NCBI GenBank assembly: GCA_905372155.1
Contig: CAJPNZ010000001.1
Coordinates: 129,017 to 193,016, forward strand
Length of the DNA: 64,000 nt
Origin: Propionibacteriaceae bacterium
GTDB lineage: Bacteria > Actinomycetota > Actinomycetes > Propionibacteriales > Propionibacteriaceae
Direction: 5' to 3'
The notes under the pieces are model-generated. The model saw only the letters and a program-made list of their open reading frames with translations. It had not been told where the DNA came from and did no database searches. The position numbers and the translations under genes were made by a program. Of this stretch, positions 47,710-57,052 are shown in pieces; positions within the stretch are counted from its first letter, which is position 1, and each line of letters begins with the position of its first letter.

Positions 47710-49040
47710 GCGGGGGGCTGTCTCCTCGGAGGGTCGCGTTCGACGTGCTGAGGCAGGTGAGTGGTGAGGGCGCCTACGCGAATCTGGCGCTCGCCAAACG
47801 GCTGACCCGGGCGGGCCTGGAAACCAGGGACGCGGCCTTCGTCACGGAACTCGTTGCCGGTACCTGCCGCCTGCGGGGCACCTATGATGCGATCATCGAG
47901 TCCGCCTCGGGACGAGGCCTGAAAACCATGCAACCCGCGGTGGTGGACCTGCTGCGGCTGCTCGCTCATCAGGCACTTGGCATGGCCGTGCCCGCGCGGG
48001 CAGCCGTCGCCGCCACCGTGGGACTGGCCCGCGACACCGTCGGGCAGCGGGTCACCGGCCTGGTCAACGCCGTCGGGCGCCGGATTGCCGCGCACGACCT
48101 CCAGGAGTGGGTGGAGCTGCTGAGCGAGGGCCTCGACGAGACGGACAGGCTGGCGATCAGGACCCACCACCCCCGCTGGATCGTTGCGGCCTACGAGAAG
48201 GTGCTCCAGGAAAACGAGGTCGCCCAGGCTCTGGAGGCCAACAACCTGGCACCGAGACCAACCCTCGTGATGCGTCCCGGACTTGCGGAGGTCGAGGAAC
48301 TCGCTCCCGCCGTCCCCACCGTGTACTCGCCCTTCGGGGCGGTTCTCGACGGGGCTCCGGGCGACCTGGCGGCGGTCAGGGAAGGCCGGGCCGGCGTGCA
48401 GGACGAGGGTTCGCAACTGGTGTGCCTGGCCCTGACCCGGGTGGAGGCACCGAGCGGGCCGTGGCTGGATCTGTGCGCCGGTCCCGGTGGGAAGTCCGCG
48501 CTCCTGGCGGGGCTGGCCAGGCAACGGGGGGAACACCTCGTCGCCAACGAGGTGGCCGCGCATCGCGCGAAACTCGTTGAACAGGCCCTGGCGGTCTACC
48601 CACCTGGAACAGCGAGCGTCATCTGTTCAGACGGGTGTGACCCGGAACCGGTCAGGCGGCACGCTCCTTTCGCCAGGATCATGGTGGACGCCCCCTGCAG
48701 CGGCCTGGGGGCGCTGCGTCGCCGCCCCGAGGCCCGGTGGCGCCGCACACCGGCCGACCTGGCGGAACTCGTCTCGTTGCAACGCGCTCTGCTGGAAACC
48801 GCCATCGGTCTGCTGGTTCCCGGGGGAGTGGCCGCCTACGTGACCTGCTCACCCCACGCGGATGAGACCGCCGCCATCGTCGAGGCGGCCCTGAAAAACA
48901 ACCCACATATGGAACTTCTGGATGCAGCAGCCCTGCTTCCTGAGGTGCCCGGTGCCGCCCGGGGCGGGTACGTGCAGCTGTGGCCCCACCGCCACGGAAC
49001 CGACGCCATGTTCCTGGCTCTGCTTCGTGGCACATCCTGA
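47706..49040 (+). CDS. rsmB: 16S rRNA (cytosine-C5) methyltransferase RsmB/Sun
   Basis: A 444-residue protein with a NusB-like N-terminal RNA-binding domain (about 5-130) and a SAM-dependent C5-methyltransferase domain. Motif I is WLDLCAGPGGKSALLA, motif IV is VDAPCSGLGALRRRPEARW (catalytic/release Cys in PCSGLG), and motif VI has the second Cys in AYVTCSPH. The target C967 is by homology to E. coli RsmB; M. tuberculosis relatives are less studied. GTG start overlaps fmt. Confidence 0.93.
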   Translation: MSGGLSPRRVAFDVLRQVSGEGAYANLALAKRLTRAGLETRDAAFVTELVAGTCRLRGTYDAIIESASGRGLKTMQPAVVDLLRLLAHQALGMAVPARAAVAATVGLARDTVGQRVTGLVNAVGRRIAAHDLQEWVELLSEGLDETDRLAIRTHHPRWIVAAYEKVLQENEVAQALEANNLAPRPTLVMRPGLAEVEELAPAVPTVYSPFGAVLDGAPGDLAAVREGRAGVQDEGSQLVCLALTRVEAPSGPWLDLCAGPGGKSALLAGLARQRGEHLVANEVAAHRAKLVEQALAVYPPGTASVICSDGCDPEPVRRHAPFARIMVDAPCSGLGALRRRPEARWRRTPADLAELVSLQRALLETAIGLLVPGGVAAYVTCSPHADETAAIVEAALKNNPHMELLDAAALLPEVPGAARGGYVQLWPHRHGTDAMFLALLRGTS

Positions 49041-49047
49041 ACATCGC

Positions 49048-49053
49048 TAGGCT
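49048..49053 (+). promoter_or_regulatory. -10 box for leaderless rpe transcript
   Basis: TAGGCT (TANNNT) ends 6 nt before the rpe ATG at 49060. No Shine-Dalgarno lies in the 19-nt gap after rsmB. Confidence 0.5.
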
Positions 49054-49059
49054 TCGGGC

Positions 49060-49713
49060 ATGCGCATCACCCCGAGCATTCTGAACGCCGACTTCGCCAA
49101 TCTCCGACACGAAATCGGACGGATACCGGGGGCGGACGGGGTGCACGTGGATGTCATGGACAACCATTTCGTGCCGAACTTGACGATCGGGCTTCCCGTG
49201 GTCGAATGCCTGCGCAAGGTGACCGATCAGCTCCTGGACATTCACCTGATGATCGAGGACCCGGACCGCTGGGCCCCGGCCTACGCCGAAGCAGGGGCGG
49301 AGTCGGTTACCTTCCACGTAGAGGCGGCCCACGCCCCGATCCGGCTGGCCCGGGAGCTGCGGGCCCGTGGGGCGAGGGCGTCGATGGCCCTCAAACCCGC
49401 CACCCCGATCGAGCCCTACGCCGAGATGTTCGACGAATTGGACATGGTGCTGCTCATGACCGTCGAACCCGGTTTCGGCGGGCAGAAATTCCTTGATCTC
49501 GTGCTGCCGAAGATCCGCCGGACCCGGGAACTGATCGGGGATCGCCCGATCTGGTTGCAGGTCGACGGCGGGGTCTCGGTGGAAACGATCGGGCGCTGCG
49601 CTGAGGCGGGCGCTGACACCTTCGTGGCCGGCTCCGCGGTCTACAACGCCCCCGATCCGGACGCCATGGTGCGGGAACTGCGTGAGCTGGCCGACTCCGC
49701 GTGGTGCTGCTGA
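49060..49713 (+). CDS. rpe: Ribulose-phosphate 3-epimerase
   Basis: Interconverts ribulose-5-P and xylulose-5-P in the pentose phosphate pathway. The 217-residue TIM barrel has [10 protein letters not shown], the metal/acid residues in [17 protein letters not shown], the His in [24 protein letters not shown] and [11 protein letters not shown]. It ends one base before the stop of the convergent PAC2 gene; no terminator is seen between the two. Confidence 0.96.
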   Translation: MRITPSILNADFANLRHEIGRIPGADGVHVDVMDNHFVPNLTIGLPVVECLRKVTDQLLDIHLMIEDPDRWAPAYAEAGAESVTFHVEAAHAPIRLARELRARGARASMALKPATPIEPYAEMFDELDMVLLMTVEPGFGGQKFLDLVLPKIRRTRELIGDRPIWLQVDGGVSVETIGRCAEAGADTFVAGSAVYNAPDPDAMVRELRELADSAWCC

Positions 49714-49714
49714 A

Positions 49715-50554
49715 TCAGCCCGGTTCGTCGCCCCGGTCACGGAGGTAGCGTTCGAACTCCGCGGCGATGGAGTCGCCGGTGGCGCCCTCCACATCGGAGG
49801 CGTCGCGGGCCTCCTCCAGTTGTTCGATGTACTCGGCCACGTCGGGATCCTCGGCGCTCAGCTCATCCACGGCCTGCACCCACTTGCCGGCCTCACTGAG
49901 CAGGTCACCAGCCCCGAGGCTGGCGCCCAGGACCTGCTCCATGCGGCTGAGCAGGGCGTGCTGGCCTTTCGGGTTCGGGGGAGTGGCGACGTAGTGGGGA
50001 ATGGAAACCCACATGGATGCGCTGGGGAATCCCTCGGCGATCAGCATCTGGTTGACCACGCCCGTGATGCCGGTCGGACCCTCGTAGGTGAGTTCCTCGA
50101 TGGCGAGGCTGCCCTTCAGCTGCGAGTCGTAGGTGTACATGGCTACGGGAAGGGGACGCGAGTGTGGGGTGTCGCTGAGCATGGCTCCCAGCAGCAAAAC
50201 CATCGACGGCTCGTAGCGTTTCAACCGCTGAACCAGCTCACGGGAAAAGCTGCGCCACAACTGGTTGGGTTCGGGACCGACCACGATGATCAGGTCGCGT
50301 TCCGGTAGGCGCACCCGCTGGAGGGTGATGTGGGGCCATTGGATCCAGGGCCCATCGGGGGAACGGCGCAGGATCGGACGGGTCACCTGGAAGTCGAAGT
50401 AGTGTTCGGCGTCGATGGTCTCGAGTTCGGACGAGGGGTAGTGCTCCATCAGGTGTAGCAACGCGTCGCTGGCCGCGTTGGCCGCGTCGTTCCAACCGCT
50501 GAAGGCGATCACGACGGCCGGGTTTTTGAGGTCCTCGGGCCGGGGGTGCTGCAT
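49715..50554 (-). CDS. PAC2-family protein
   Basis: A 279-residue cytoplasmic protein of the PAC2 (proteasome assembly chaperone-like) fold: VVIAFSGWNDAANAASDALLHLM near the N-terminus, then LIIVVGPEPNQLWRSFSREL, and the acidic DPDVAEYIEQLEEARD tail. Actinobacterial homologues are common; whether this one helps assemble a proteasome cannot be said, and no proteasome genes lie in the window. The ATG sits 6 nt after a TAGACT box. Convergent with rpe, divergent from the pilus operon. Confidence 0.86.
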   Translation of the reverse strand: MQHPRPEDLKNPAVVIAFSGWNDAANAASDALLHLMEHYPSSELETIDAEHYFDFQVTRPILRRSPDGPWIQWPHITLQRVRLPERDLIIVVGPEPNQLWRSFSRELVQRLKRYEPSMVLLLGAMLSDTPHSRPLPVAMYTYDSQLKGSLAIEELTYEGPTGITGVVNQMLIAEGFPSASMWVSIPHYVATPPNPKGQHALLSRMEQVLGASLGAGDLLSEAGKWVQAVDELSAEDPDVAEYIEQLEEARDASDVEGATGDSIAAEFERYLRDRGDEPG

Positions 50555-50560
50555 CCTTCC

Positions 50561-50588
50561 AGTCTATTGGCCCTGCCGGTGACCTCAA
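50561..50588 (-). promoter_or_regulatory. Leaderless promoter of PAC2 gene
   Basis: On the minus strand TTGAGG (50588-50583), 16-nt spacer, TAGACT (50566-50561), then 6 nt and the ATG at 50554. The GGAAGG between box and ATG is too close to act as a ribosome site. Confidence 0.5.
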
Positions 50589-50608
50589 ACCGGGCGGGCC
50601 GGCAGCGA

Positions 50609-50638
50609 TTGACAGGGGTGTTGACCGGGATTTATGCT
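50609..50638 (+). promoter_or_regulatory. Promoter of the pilus operon
   Basis: TTGACA (50609-50614), an 18-nt spacer and TATGCT (50633-50638): a perfect -35 and a four-of-six -10. It would give a leader of about 80 nt before the tip-adhesin ATG at 50728. It is one of the strongest sigma-70-like promoters in the window and lies back-to-back with the PAC2 promoter. Confidence 0.6.
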
Positions 50639-50727
50639 CGCCAAGGAGTTTGGGGGGATCAACTCTGTTGCATGGGGCATTCCGTCAATTTCCGAACAAT
50701 GTTCGACGCCGAGCCGGAAAGGCGCCC

Positions 50728-53601
50728 ATGAAATTGCTGAAACGCATCGTGTTCGGCATGCTCGCCGCCCTTGTCACGGCCGTCAGTGGCATTGTTCTCA
50801 TCCCGCGGCCGGCGCAGGCCGACTACGCCACCGGCGGCCGAGGCTATTTCGTCAAGTCCGTGGTCTGGGCCGAGTGGGGGAACAAGGGCGACATCATTCC
50901 CGCTTCGGGGCTCACGAAAACCCAGTACACGCAGGTCGGCAGCACAACGCTCGCTCTCGAATGCACTTTGTCACAACCGGATTCCGGCAGTGGGTACGGA
51001 TACAATCAGAACACCACGCTGGATGTCTGGACCGCGGGAAGCTGGCGGAAGGACGGTTTGGACGACCTCTACAACCGTGGCGGCACGGGCACCAACAATC
51101 GGATGACCAATGCCATTCACACCAAATATGCCAAGACCACGGTCAGTTTCAAGGTTTCCTGCTCGGCCATCGTTTCCGGCCCGGGTTTCCCAGCGGGAGG
51201 GCAGCGTGTTCCGGTGGACGGAATGGTCGTTGCCGATGCCGAGTCCAGCGACCCGAATCCCGACGAATACATCAAGGTGGAAACCAGCAGCAATGCCCAG
51301 TGGCGGGTCCTGGACCGGATTCGCGACAGCGGTTGCACATCGACGACGCTGGCCCAGCAAAGCACATCGGGAGGATCACGAACCCTGACGCTTCTCCCGG
51401 GAGGCGTGACCTGTCCCAACACCGGCCCCACCGTCGCCATGGTTGCCAGCAATGTCTCCGAGGCAACCATCACGATGTTCGGTCAGGGACAGGCGGCAGC
51501 AGCCGTGGGCGCCGTCATCAACCTCGACTACGGCGATGCCCCCATCAGCTACGGAGCCGCAGCCGCGCAATACCTGACGGGCTGGAACGGTTCATCACTT
51601 CCCGACGGCACCACAGATGCCTTCAGCACCAGACTGGCATGGCCACCCAGGAACCCCGACGTGATGCTGGGCAGACGCATAGACCCCGAACCGGTCAACC
51701 CCGTGAACGGTGACGGCACCCAGGACGACAAGAACCCCGCCAGTCCGAATGACGAGGACGCCATATCGGGAACACCGCTCTACCACGTGATACGGGGCGG
51801 GGGAACCGCCACCCAGGAGATCGTCTGCACGGGCCGAGGACACAACCGCGGCTGGGTGGACTGGAATCGCAACGGGGTCTTCGATGAGGCGGAGGCATCC
51901 GACACGGTGCAGTGCGCCGGGGGCAGAGCCACTCTCACCTGGTCCATCCCGCAGGATGCGGTCACCGGGAACAGCTACCTGCGGCTGCGTGCCGCCGCCG
52001 CGGCGGATTCCCTGACGAGCCCTACGGGATTGACCGTCACCGGGGAGGTCGAGGACCACAAGGTGCAGATCAGCACCTATGAACTCGAGATCTCCAAGAC
52101 CTCCGACGCCCTGGTCGGGAAGAAGTTCGCGGGCGACGAGGTGACATACACCGTCACAGCGAAGAACCCGAGCAGAACCCCTTTCACCAACACCAGCCCG
52201 GCCTACGTCTTCGACGACCTGAGAGGAGTACTCGACGACGCCACCGTGATCACGGGCTCCCTGCAGGCCACCGTCGGGAACAGCAGCCGCGGTGACGTGG
52301 TCTTCGACTCGAACACGAGCAGGATCGCATGGCGGGGCACGCTGGCCCCCAACGAAACGCTCACCCTGACCTATCGGGTGCGCCTCAAGGTCGGGGGAGA
52401 CCGTGACCTGCGCAACGTCGCCTGGGGACAGGCGGGTGTTGCCACCCCGGCGACGAACGTGACCTGCGAGAACCGCACAGCCGAGGGACGTGACGGATCG
52501 ACGAACCACCCCTGCGCCGCCGAGCGGTATCAGCTGATGTCGCTGCTGAAGACCTTCCAGAACAACTACGACCCGGCCCCGAACGCCGCGGACTGGACAC
52601 TGACCGCTACCGGAAACTTCGGTGGCGAAACCGGCGACACCGAACGCGTCGTCCCGGGGAACACCGCCGTCACCAACGCGAACACCTTCGTGGTGCCAGT
52701 AGGGGAGTCCTTCCAGTTCAAGGAAAAGGCGGCTCCGGAGGTCATGAAGGGATACGAGTTCCTAAACCCCGGAGTGACCGCCGTAGGTGGGAACCAGGTG
52801 GAACTCGTCAACAGGGACAAACCCGCCTCCGCCAAGTGGACCAAAACCGACAGCGAAACCGGCGAGCTGATCGGGGAATCCGAGTGGACACTGAAAGGTC
52901 CCACCGCCCCCGGCGGACTGGTGATCACCGACTGCATCGCCGCCGACCGCAGCCTGTGCACGGGACCGGACAAGGATCCCGGGGCGGGTTCCTTCCTGCT
53001 GGAGGAACTGAAATGGGGGGAGCACACACTGACCGAGGTCGCGCCACCACCCGGGTACGTGCTGTCGAACTTCTCCGAGCAGATCGTCCGGCTCAGCAGC
53101 ACCGACACCGGCTCCGAACCTTTCGAGATCGGCGCGATCCCCAACGATCGCCTGCCGGGATCCATCTCCTGGCGGAAGACGGAATCGGGAACGACGAACC
53201 CACTGGCAGGCTCCGTCTGGAAACTGACGAACGCCTCGGGAGCGACCATCACCGACATCACGGACTGCGTCGCTCCGGGCAGCTGCACGGGACCCGACCA
53301 GGATCCCGCACCCGGGTCGTTCCGGGTCGAGAGGTTGTCGTGGGGCACCTGGACACTCACGGAGACCGGTGCGCCGCTGGGCTACCTGTTGACCACACGG
53401 GAGGAAACCCTCCAGATCGGCTCGCAGGCCGTGCACCAGACGGTGAAGGATCCGTTCGAGAACACCCGTGCCCCGGTCCCGGTGCTGCCGTTGACCGGGG
53501 GCACACCGAGCGACATCTACCACTACTCGGGGGGCGGCCTGTTGATCGTCGCAGCCGCGCTGGTCCTCCTCAAACGTTGCCGGAGGAACAAGCACTCGTG
53601 A
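50728..53601 (+). CDS. LPXTG-anchored surface adhesin, probable pilus tip protein
   Basis: A 957-residue secreted protein. Signal peptide 1-31 (cut after AQA), then a ~350-residue N-terminal region not recognised, a GEVEDH domain around residue 445 (NSYLRLR...TVTGEVEDHKVQI), a DUF11-like repeat (about 455-570), and two C-terminal SpaA/Cna-B-like modules (about 690-910). Each module has an E-box (HTLTEVAPPPGY; WTLTETGAPLGY) and a Lys able to form an isopeptide. The sorting signal is LPLTGG at 920-925, then a hydrophobic stretch and a basic tail. ATG 50728 follows GGAAAGG. Position at the head of a pilin-sortase operon suggests the tip subunit. Confidence 0.84.
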   Translation: MKLLKRIVFGMLAALVTAVSGIVLIPRPAQADYATGGRGYFVKSVVWAEWGNKGDIIPASGLTKTQYTQVGSTTLALECTLSQPDSGSGYGYNQNTTLDVWTAGSWRKDGLDDLYNRGGTGTNNRMTNAIHTKYAKTTVSFKVSCSAIVSGPGFPAGGQRVPVDGMVVADAESSDPNPDEYIKVETSSNAQWRVLDRIRDSGCTSTTLAQQSTSGGSRTLTLLPGGVTCPNTGPTVAMVASNVSEATITMFGQGQAAAAVGAVINLDYGDAPISYGAAAAQYLTGWNGSSLPDGTTDAFSTRLAWPPRNPDVMLGRRIDPEPVNPVNGDGTQDDKNPASPNDEDAISGTPLYHVIRGGGTATQEIVCTGRGHNRGWVDWNRNGVFDEAEASDTVQCAGGRATLTWSIPQDAVTGNSYLRLRAAAAADSLTSPTGLTVTGEVEDHKVQISTYELEISKTSDALVGKKFAGDEVTYTVTAKNPSRTPFTNTSPAYVFDDLRGVLDDATVITGSLQATVGNSSRGDVVFDSNTSRIAWRGTLAPNETLTLTYRVRLKVGGDRDLRNVAWGQAGVATPATNVTCENRTAEGRDGSTNHPCAAERYQLMSLLKTFQNNYDPAPNAADWTLTATGNFGGETGDTERVVPGNTAVTNANTFVVPVGESFQFKEKAAPEVMKGYEFLNPGVTAVGGNQVELVNRDKPASAKWTKTDSETGELIGESEWTLKGPTAPGGLVITDCIAADRSLCTGPDKDPGAGSFLLEELKWGEHTLTEVAPPPGYVLSNFSEQIVRLSSTDTGSEPFEIGAIPNDRLPGSISWRKTESGTTNPLAGSVWKLTNASGATITDITDCVAPGSCTGPDQDPAPGSFRVERLSWGTWTLTETGAPLGYLLTTREETLQIGSQAVHQTVKDPFENTRAPVPVLPLTGGTPSDIYHYSGGGLLIVAAALVLLKRCRRNKHS

Positions 53602-53670
53602 TCCCGCAACCTGAACGGGACCACACGCGAAACCGTCGATGAACTCGACAAAACAGATGGAGGGAATCAG

Positions 53671-55086
53671 ATGACCACTCGGAACAAGCCCGGTGGGCGA
53701 TTGTTGTCGCTGGCCGCGGCCCTGGCCGTCGGCCTGCTGGGGCTCACGGCCCCGGCGCACGCCGACTCGGCCAACATCAATCCGAGCCAGAAGGCGAATT
53801 TGACGCTGCACAAGTGCGTCCAACCCAGCACCCCGGGGGCGCCGGCGAACGGCAAGGAACAGACGGGAATCGGATGCACCCCGATCGATGGGGTCACGTT
53901 CACGCTCTACAAGGTGGACGACATCGACCTGACCACCCCGGGCGGCTGGGAAGCGGTCAAGGGCCTGACGGCCCCGGAAACGGGAACCATCGTCGGCGGC
54001 CACACCTCCACCGAGATCTCGGCCATCACCACGACCGGCGGGGGCATCGCGAACTGGCAGGGCCTTGATCTCGGTCTCTACCTGGTGATCGAAACCGACA
54101 CCGGTTCCCCCGACACCAAGGTTGTGCTCGGCAGCAAACCGTTCCTGGTCACCCTGCCCTACTACACCGACGACAACCAGTGGAACTACGACGTCCACGT
54201 GTATCCGAAGAACTCAGTGGCGGGCATCGAGAAAACCGTCGACGACTCGATCGTTCAGGCGAAGTACAACGGTGATGACGTGAAGTGGACCATCACTACC
54301 GACATCCCGCGCAGTGGACAGGGTACCGAGATCACGAGCTACGTCATCACCGACACCCTGCCGGCGGGCCTCACCCTCGACAACAGCCGGGTCACGCTCG
54401 GCGTCAAGGACGGCATCAACTTCGTGAACAACGACGACTACTCGTGCACGGGCAACCTGACCTGCACCTTCACCCCGAACGGTATCGCGAAGCTGAAGGC
54501 CAACGGCGGACAGAAGGTGGTCCTGACCCTGATCACCGACGTCACCGACGTGTCGCAGGCCGCCAACGGGGTTTTCACCAACAAGGCCAAGGTGACCATC
54601 AACGGGATCGACTCGGTCGAGGAGAGCGCCACCACCACTTGGGGACAGCTCACCGTCTACAAGTACGACGGAAGCAACGAGGGTTTCCTGAGCGGTGCCA
54701 AGTTCAAGCTCTGCACCAGCGAGGCCTGCCCGGACCAGGACGTCGCCCTCGCGGAACTGACCACCGGGCCCGATGGCAAGATCCTCTTCCCCGTGGTGCG
54801 GCCGGGCACCTACTACCTGGTCGAGACGGAGGCCCCCGCGGGCTACGTCAAGACCGAGACCCAGCAGGTCACCGTCGAGGCCGGTGTGACCGAGACCCCG
54901 GCGCAGCCCATCTCCGCCGGCAAGAACTACAAACCGGTCGCGAACACCAAACAGGCCGTTCCCCAGCTGCCCCTGACCGGTGGCATCGGTCAGGTCGCCC
55001 TGGCCGCCGGTGGCATCGGGCTGCTGGTGATCGGCGGCGCGGTGATGGTCATCGGCCGCGCGGCCGCCCGTCGCAAGCAGGCCTGA
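53671..55086 (+). CDS. Major pilin (FimA/SpaA-type isopeptide-forming shaft subunit)
   Basis: A 471-residue fimbrial subunit of Gram-positive type. Signal peptide 1-31 (AHA|DS), pilin motif NYDVHVYPKN with the polymerising Lys180, a middle D2 domain forming from YPKNSVAGIEKTV, an E-box-bearing C-terminal Cna-B domain (YYLVETEAPAGY, near residue 390), and the sorting signal LPLTGG (433-438) followed by a membrane helix and RRKQA. A strong SD (GGAGGGA) precedes the ATG. Sortase C would join Lys180 of one subunit to the Thr of the next. It lies between the tip gene and the sortase, as in Actinomyces fimA loci. Confidence 0.92.
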   Translation: MTTRNKPGGRLLSLAAALAVGLLGLTAPAHADSANINPSQKANLTLHKCVQPSTPGAPANGKEQTGIGCTPIDGVTFTLYKVDDIDLTTPGGWEAVKGLTAPETGTIVGGHTSTEISAITTTGGGIANWQGLDLGLYLVIETDTGSPDTKVVLGSKPFLVTLPYYTDDNQWNYDVHVYPKNSVAGIEKTVDDSIVQAKYNGDDVKWTITTDIPRSGQGTEITSYVITDTLPAGLTLDNSRVTLGVKDGINFVNNDDYSCTGNLTCTFTPNGIAKLKANGGQKVVLTLITDVTDVSQAANGVFTNKAKVTINGIDSVEESATTTWGQLTVYKYDGSNEGFLSGAKFKLCTSEACPDQDVALAELTTGPDGKILFPVVRPGTYYLVETEAPAGYVKTETQQVTVEAGVTETPAQPISAGKNYKPVANTKQAVPQLPLTGGIGQVALAAGGIGLLVIGGAVMVIGRAAARRKQA

Positions 55087-55104
55087 GAGGGACACCGGTA
55101 AACC

Positions 55105-56205
55105 ATGACATCGCATTCCCGTCGGCGCCCACGACGCTGGAGGCCGAGCCTGACGACATGGCTGGCCGCGTCGTGTGCGCTGACGGGGATCGTGCTTCTC
55201 AGCTACACCCCGGCCGCTTCGTGGCTCTCCCAGTACCAGCAGTCGCGGCTGATCGACACCTACAACGATTCGCTGCGCAGGGAGGGACAGACAACCGGGA
55301 ACGAAACCGGGCGGGCGGAGGCCGGGGAGGCCCTGGCGGATGCCCGGGCCTACAACGAAAAACTCAGGTCCGGGGCGATCCTGGCCCCGAACACCAACGT
55401 TCCCCGGAGCGCCGGGGAGACCGCCGGAAATGAATACCACGAACTGCTCAAGGGCCCGGCGGAGGTCATGGCCCGGATCCGGATCCCGGGCATCGACGTC
55501 GATCTTCCCGTCTACCACGGCACCTCCGACCTGACGCTGCTCCGCGGCGCCGGGCACCTGCAGGGCACGTCCCTCCCGGTGGGTGGTGAGTCCACTCATT
55601 CTGTCATCACCGCCCATCGCGGCCTCGCCGAGGCCACCATGTTCACCAATCTGGACAGGATGCGCGCCGGCGACACCTTCACCATCGAGGTGATGGGAGA
55701 GGTGCTGGTCTACGAGGTGCGTCAGACGCAGGTGGTGGCGCCCGAGGAGCAGGAGGCCCTGTACCCGCAGGAGGGCCGCGACCTGTTGACCCTGGTCACC
55801 TGCACCCCGCTCGGGGTCAACACCCACCGGATCCTCGTCACCGGGGAACGGGTGATTCCGACCCCCCAGGAGGAGGCGGACAAGGCGCTGCGGGATTCCG
55901 ACCTGCCGCGTTTTCCGTGGTGGCTCTTCCTCTCCGGTGGCGGTGTCGTCACCGTGATCGGTTATCTCTGGCTGGCCGGACGCCGCGATGCCCGGCTCCA
56001 CCAGGCCGCGATCGCGGCGGGGACGGAAAAGATGGAGGAACCCGCCGGCTCGGAGACCACCGACACGCCCGGGGACGAGCACCCAGCAGCGGGGCACGAG
56101 GAAACGATCGTCGACAATCGGGAAAATCCCACGCAGGACGAGGATTCCACGGGCGGCCGGGATGACGGGGAACCGGCCGGGCAAGCGGATAACCTCGAGG
56201 GGTGA
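55105..56205 (+). CDS. Class C (pilin-polymerising) sortase
   Basis: A 366-residue membrane transpeptidase. Helix 1 at about 16-34, catalytic domain with IRIPGIDVDLPVYHGTSD, ITAHRG (His171), TLVTCTPLGVNTHR (Cys233, Arg242), and a second membrane helix (about 274-295), the two-anchor form of pilus sortases. The lid region before the domain reads ILAPNTNVPRS and lacks the usual Asp-Pro-aromatic motif. The C-terminal 70 residues are acidic and low-complexity. Its GTGA overlap couples it to nudC. Expected to polymerise the preceding pilin. Confidence 0.92.
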   Translation: MTSHSRRRPRRWRPSLTTWLAASCALTGIVLLSYTPAASWLSQYQQSRLIDTYNDSLRREGQTTGNETGRAEAGEALADARAYNEKLRSGAILAPNTNVPRSAGETAGNEYHELLKGPAEVMARIRIPGIDVDLPVYHGTSDLTLLRGAGHLQGTSLPVGGESTHSVITAHRGLAEATMFTNLDRMRAGDTFTIEVMGEVLVYEVRQTQVVAPEEQEALYPQEGRDLLTLVTCTPLGVNTHRILVTGERVIPTPQEEADKALRDSDLPRFPWWLFLSGGGVVTVIGYLWLAGRRDARLHQAAIAAGTEKMEEPAGSETTDTPGDEHPAAGHEETIVDNRENPTQDEDSTGGRDDGEPAGQADNLEG

Positions 56206-57041
56206 ACCACTGGAACACCCGGGCAGCCCTGGACCGGCTCGAGGAAACGCGCGGCCACGAACGGGCATTGACGCAACTGGCCCACGACCCGCTGTCCAGA
56301 TGCCTCAGGCTCGGTCCCGGGCTGGAGATCCCCGCGGCGGACGGCGAGCTGGTCTCCGAGATCTTCGACGGCGACCGGAGACCGGACGACCTGCTGCTGG
56401 GCCGGATGGATGGCCACATCTGGTGGGCGCGCAGCGACGGTGAGGGAGGGACGGACCTGCGGACCCTCGACCTCCCCCCGGGCCAGACACAGCTCGCCAT
56501 GATGGCGACGGCCCTCTACGAATGGCACCGCAGCAATCCCGTCTGTCCCCGGTGTGGGGAGCGGACCACACCCGACCGGGCCGGAACCGCGCGCCGCTGT
56601 CCGAAATGTGGCCGGGAACTCTTCCCGCGTACCGACCCCGCGGTCATCCTTGCCGTGACCGACCCCGCCGACCGCCTGCTGCTCACGCACGCCCGGGGCT
56701 GGCCGGGCAACCGCGTCTCCGTGCAGGCCGGGTTCATCGAGGCGGGGGAATCAGCGGAACAGGCCTGCCACAGGGAGATACGAGAAGAAACCGGCCTGGC
56801 CATCCGGAGTCTCGGGTTCTTCGGAACCCAACCCTGGCCGTTCCCACGATCCCTGATGCTGGGTTTCGAGGCGAGAACCGACGGCACGGAACCGAACCTC
56901 GACGGCGAGGAACTCTCCTGGGGTTCCTTCCACACGAGAAAGGAGCTGCGGCGGGCCGTGGCGGAAGGAGAACTCACCCTTCCCGGACCCGTCTCGCTGG
57001 CGCGCCAGTTGATCGAGGCCTGGCTGGCGCGAGGCGGGTAG
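56202..57041 (+). CDS. nudC: NudC-type NAD(H) diphosphatase (Nudix hydrolase)
   Basis: Cleaves NADH/NAD+ (and possibly NAD caps on RNA) to NMN and AMP. The 279-residue protein has a Cys4 zinc ribbon (VCPRC...RCPKCG, about 108-132), the Nudix box GFIEAGESAEQACHREIREETG, and the NudC-specific TQPWPFPRSLMLGF, which sets it apart from ordinary Nudix proteins. The GTG start overlaps the sortase stop by 4 nt. A functional tie to pili is not apparent; cotranscription is likely. Confidence 0.92.
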   Translation: MNHWNTRAALDRLEETRGHERALTQLAHDPLSRCLRLGPGLEIPAADGELVSEIFDGDRRPDDLLLGRMDGHIWWARSDGEGGTDLRTLDLPPGQTQLAMMATALYEWHRSNPVCPRCGERTTPDRAGTARRCPKCGRELFPRTDPAVILAVTDPADRLLLTHARGWPGNRVSVQAGFIEAGESAEQACHREIREETGLAIRSLGFFGTQPWPFPRSLMLGFEARTDGTEPNLDGEELSWGSFHTRKELRRAVAEGELTLPGPVSLARQLIEAWLARGG

Positions 57042-57044
57042 GAT
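57039..57044 (+). promoter_or_regulatory. -10 box for leaderless metH transcript
   Basis: TAGGAT ends 8 nt before the metH GTG at 57053 and overlaps the last codon of nudC. No Shine-Dalgarno and no cobalamin-riboswitch-like structure were seen. Confidence 0.45.
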
Positions 57045-57052
57045 GACCCGCC

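Noticed and set aside
57003..57052. Possible cobalamin riboswitch controlling metH
   Set aside because: The gap between nudC and metH is 11 nt, far too short for a B12 element, and the leaderless -10 leaves no 5' UTR.
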